From NCBI GenBank assembly GCA_965215155.1, contig CBDCCY010000001.1, positions 1,550,001 through 1,614,000 of the forward strand: a DNA stretch of 64,000 bases. The letters are read 5' to 3'. The translations under genes were made by a program, and so were the position numbers. Positions 61,798 to 64,000 of the stretch are shown here, piece after piece; positions within the stretch are counted from its first letter, which is position 1; each line of letters starts with the position of its first letter. The stretch is from JAGWAJ01 sp965215155 (lineage in GTDB: Bacteria > Acidobacteriota > Vicinamibacteria > Vicinamibacterales > UBA8438). The notes under the pieces were generated by a model. It saw only the letters and a program-made list of their open reading frames with translations, was not told where the DNA came from and searched no databases.

Positions 61798-62751
61798 ATG
61801 ACCCACCGGATCGTCTCCCTGATCGCGAGCGCCACGGAGATCGTCTGCGCGCTCGGCTTCGAGCCGCAACTCGTGGGCCGTTCCCACGAGTGCGACCACC
61901 CACCCTCCGTGGCCGGGCTTCCGGTCTGCTCGTCGTCGAAGGTGAGGACCGGGTCGGCCAGCCGGCGCATCGACGGTCAGGTCCGCCGCATCGTCGCCGA
62001 GGGGCTATCGGTCTACCGGGTCGACCCCGATGTCCTGGAGCGTCTGGCCCCGACCGTCGTCATCACGCAGACGCAGTGCGAGGTCTGCGCCGTCAGCCTG
62101 CGCGACGTCGAGGCGGCGGTGTGCGAGATCGTCGGCTCGCGCCCCCACATCGTATCCCTCGAGCCGATGTCGCTCGTTGACGTCTGGAGGGACATCCGGA
62201 CGGTGGCGTCGGCCCTCGGCGCACCCGAGCGCGGCGACGCTCTGGTGCGTGACCTCCTGGACCGGCTCGCCGCGGTGCGCGCTGCCGTCCGGTCCGCCCC
62301 GTCGCGCCCCTCGATCGCGTGCATCGAGTGGATCGATCCCCTGATGAGCACCGGCAACTGGGTGCCCGAGCTCGTCGACTGCGCGGGCGGCGTACATCTC
62401 TTCGAGGAGGCCGGGAGGCACTCCGGCTACCTGGAGATGGAGTCGCTGGCGGATGCCGACCCCGACGTGGTCGCCGTCATGCCGTGCGGCTTCGACATCG
62501 GTCGCTCCTGGCCCGAGGTGCCGGCACTCGCGTCGCACCCCGCCTGGGGCGGACTCTCGGCCGTCGCGAACGGCCGGGTGGTCGTCGCGGACGGGAACCA
62601 GTTCTTCAACCGGCCCGGTCCCCGCCTCGTGGAGTCGGCCGAGATCCTGGCCGAGATCCTCCACCCGGAGTGCTGCGACTTCGGCCACCGGGGGCGCGGC
62701 TGGACGCACTGGACGGGCGAGGCCCGCCGGAGGGCGGATGTCGTCGCCTGA
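61798..62751 (+). CDS. Cobalamin-binding-type protein (BtuF-like)
   Basis: 317 residues from ATG 61798 (frame extends far upstream, without homology). No signal peptide. The PF01497 periplasmic-binding-protein fold is seen: RIVSLIASATEIVCALGFEP, LVGRSHECDHP, VVITQTQCEVCAVSL, SSGYLEMESLADADPDVVAV and AVANGRVVVADGNQFFNRPG. The ECDHP and QCEVCAV sequences are typical of the cytosolic cobalamin-binding subgroup. Its stop overlaps the next small gene by 14 bases. Substrate is inferred by family, not shown. Confidence 0.8.
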   Translation: MTHRIVSLIASATEIVCALGFEPQLVGRSHECDHPPSVAGLPVCSSSKVRTGSASRRIDGQVRRIVAEGLSVYRVDPDVLERLAPTVVITQTQCEVCAVSLRDVEAAVCEIVGSRPHIVSLEPMSLVDVWRDIRTVASALGAPERGDALVRDLLDRLAAVRAAVRSAPSRPSIACIEWIDPLMSTGNWVPELVDCAGGVHLFEEAGRHSGYLEMESLADADPDVVAVMPCGFDIGRSWPEVPALASHPAWGGLSAVANGRVVVADGNQFFNRPGPRLVESAEILAEILHPECCDFGHRGRGWTHWTGEARRRADVVA

Positions 62752-62959
62752 CACCGACGCGGTCGGTCTGTGTCTGAGCTGCCGGCACGTGCGCGTGGTC
62801 CGGTCACGCACCGGCCAGCGCTACTACCGATGCGAACGGTCGAGCACCGAGCCGCTCTATCCGCGGTACCCGCGTCTTCCCGTGCTGCGCTGCGACGGGC
62901 ACGAGGCTCGCGGCGCGCCGGTGACCGGCGAGCCGCCGAGCGGCGGACCGAGACGGTGA
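62738..62959 (+). CDS. Small Cys-rich protein, possible zinc ribbon
   Basis: 73 residues from ATG 62738, overlapping the previous gene by 14 bases. Cysteines in LCLSCRHVRVV, YRCERS and VLRCDGHE could bind one zinc ion. The sequence YPRYPRLPVLRCDGHE is a recurring small-protein signature in my memory of acidobacterial and actinobacterial genomes. No function known. Confidence 0.6.
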   Translation: MSSPDTDAVGLCLSCRHVRVVRSRTGQRYYRCERSSTEPLYPRYPRLPVLRCDGHEARGAPVTGEPPSGGPRR

Positions 62960-63013
62960 CGGGCTCGTGATATGGTGTTCGGGATACGGCCCACGGACCG
63001 CGGGGGCGACGCG

Positions 63014-64000
63014 ATGCCGAGCAGGATGGCGACGTGGGCAGTCGGGCTCGGGATTGCCGCGATCGGGCTCGGAGCGGATCCGCCGGGCGTCGCGGCGGCA
63101 CCGGTCCAGGAGCCGGACACCGCTGTCGAGCGGGCATCGTACCCCGCGCGAGAACGGTCCACGCCGGCCACCGCGTGGAGCACCGCACAGACGCGGGCCA
63201 CGCTGCGCCGCTACTGCGTTGCCTGCCACAACGCGCGGCTGCGCACGGCCGGCCTTGCCCTCGATGGGCTGGACCCCGAGCGCGCCGGCGACCACCCCGA
63301 CGTGTGGGAGAAGGTCGTCGCGAAGCTGCGCACCGGGGCCATGCCGCCGGCCGGGAGGCCACGGCCCGCGGGGTCCACCTATGCTGCCGTAGCCGCGTCC
63401 CTGGAGGCTGCCCTCGACCGGGCGGCGGCGGCCGATCCCGAACCCGGCCGCAAGGCGGCGCACCGCCTCAACCGCCGCGAGTATGTGAACGTCGTTCGCG
63501 ATCTGCTGGGCCTCGAGATCGACGGCGCCACGCTGCTGCCGCCGGACGACGTCGATCACGGCTTCGACAACATCGCCGACGCGCTCGCGGTGTCGCCGGC
63601 CCTGCTCGACCGATACATCTTCGCCGCCCGCCGCATCGCCCGGCTCGCGGTCGGCGATCCGACCGCCGCACCGACGACGGAGACGTACAGCCTGCCCCGC
63701 ATGCGCTTCCAGGATCAGCGCATGAACGAGGACCTGCCGTTCGGGTCGCGCGGCGGCATCGCGGTCCGGCACGACTTCCCGGTCGACGGCGAGTACGAGA
63801 TCCGCGTCCGGCTGCGGCGGCAGCTCTACGACTACGTGCGCGGCCTGCAGAACCGCCAGCGGCTCGAGGTGCGGCTCGACGGCGCCCGAGTGGCGGAGTT
63901 CCTCGTGGGCGGCGCGCCCGGCACCCCGCCCCCGCGGACCTTCGCCGGCGCCGTGGCAGGCGACCCGGCGTGGGAGGAGTACGCGCTCCACGCCGACGAG
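63014..64000 (+). CDS. Secreted DUF1592/DUF1588 cytochrome (copy 5), cut by window end
   Basis: Open frame from ATG 63014 to the window end, 329 codons visible. A signal peptide (PSRMATWAVGLGIAAIGLG) leads to CVACHNARLRTAGLALDGLD, the first haem motif, then AHRLNRREYVNVVRDLLGLE (DUF1587) and the DUF1595/1592 beginning FGSRGGIAVRHDFPVDGEYE. An extended -10-like TGATATGGT precedes it by about 24 bases. The DUF1588 part and any DUF1552 partner lie beyond the window. Confidence 0.9.
   Translation, partial: MPSRMATWAVGLGIAAIGLGADPPGVAAAPVQEPDTAVERASYPARERSTPATAWSTAQTRATLRRYCVACHNARLRTAGLALDGLDPERAGDHPDVWEKVVAKLRTGAMPPAGRPRPAGSTYAAVAASLEAALDRAAAADPEPGRKAAHRLNRREYVNVVRDLLGLEIDGATLLPPDDVDHGFDNIADALAVSPALLDRYIFAARRIARLAVGDPTAAPTTETYSLPRMRFQDQRMNEDLPFGSRGGIAVRHDFPVDGEYEIRVRLRRQLYDYVRGLQNRQRLEVRLDGARVAEFLVGGAPGTPPPRTFAGAVAGDPAWEEYALHADE

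Overview
The window is a GC-rich bacterial chromosome segment that is most likely from Acidobacteriota, probably the Vicinamibacteria lineage. The reasons are gene content rather than any marker gene: several planctomycete-type secreted cytochromes (DUF1587/1592/1588/1585) paired with DUF1552 proteins, a PadR regulator next to an ADOP-type duplicated MacB/FtsX permease, an acidobacterial VWFA-related (TIGR03436-type) protein, UnbV/FG-GAP repeats, PQQ propeller proteins and many ankyrin and TPR proteins. No rRNA, tRNA or CRISPR array was seen.

Region by region. 0-8.2 kb: a GTPase of the DUF3482 type, a decayed RlmJ-like fragment, then four successive genes that each join a P-loop ATPase to a PD-(D/E)XK-type motif (a frameshifted NERD-helicase, AAA+DUF4143, archaeal-type ATPase+DUF234, AAA-ATPase-like+nuclease). 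8.5-15.3 kb: cytochrome DUF1592, DUF1552, ankyrin and a pyruvate kinase. 15.3-21.3 kb: a matrixin-like protease, an IS21 istB remnant, a two-gene FMN-binding/NapH-like electron-transfer pair, and a GT-C type membrane glycosyltransferase. 21.4-36 kb: an ankyrin > DUF1592 > DUF1552 operon on the minus strand, then PadR-ADOP on the plus strand, an IS630 insertion, and a second ankyrin > DUF1592 set lacking DUF1552. 36-44.8 kb: a secreted haem protein with a carboxypeptidase-like domain, a cytochrome/copper-monooxygenase/TPR protein, the VWFA protein, a small carboxypeptidase-regulatory protein and a TPR lipoprotein. 44.9-48.7 kb: a third DUF1592 > DUF1552 pair. 48.9-57.6 kb: SpeD-like decarboxylase, methyltransferase, VOC protein, a broken PQQ dehydrogenase fused to a propeller fragment, an UnbV protein, a beta-lactamase-like serine hydrolase and a conserved secreted protein. 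57.8-64 kb: a membrane protein, the wreck of an ATPase-HNH gene pair, a full PQQ dehydrogenase, a BtuF-like protein, a small Cys-rich protein and the start of a fifth DUF1592 gene.

Taken together, most intact genes look exported: multihaem or single-haem cytochromes, quinoproteins, copper proteins and their scaffolds, consistent with a periplasmic oxidative metabolism of an unknown polymer or small substrate. Three things stand out. An ~80-bp two-hairpin repeat with CTAG ends occurs four times, always 3' of a gene and in the same orientation, and one copy is the landing site of the IS630 element. The DUF1592 genes show an ~812-bp block that looks identical between two copies, suggesting recent conversion. 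Several genes are broken in ways that can be pinned to a few bases (a C8 tract in the ADOP gene, a GC-repeat in the NERD-helicase).
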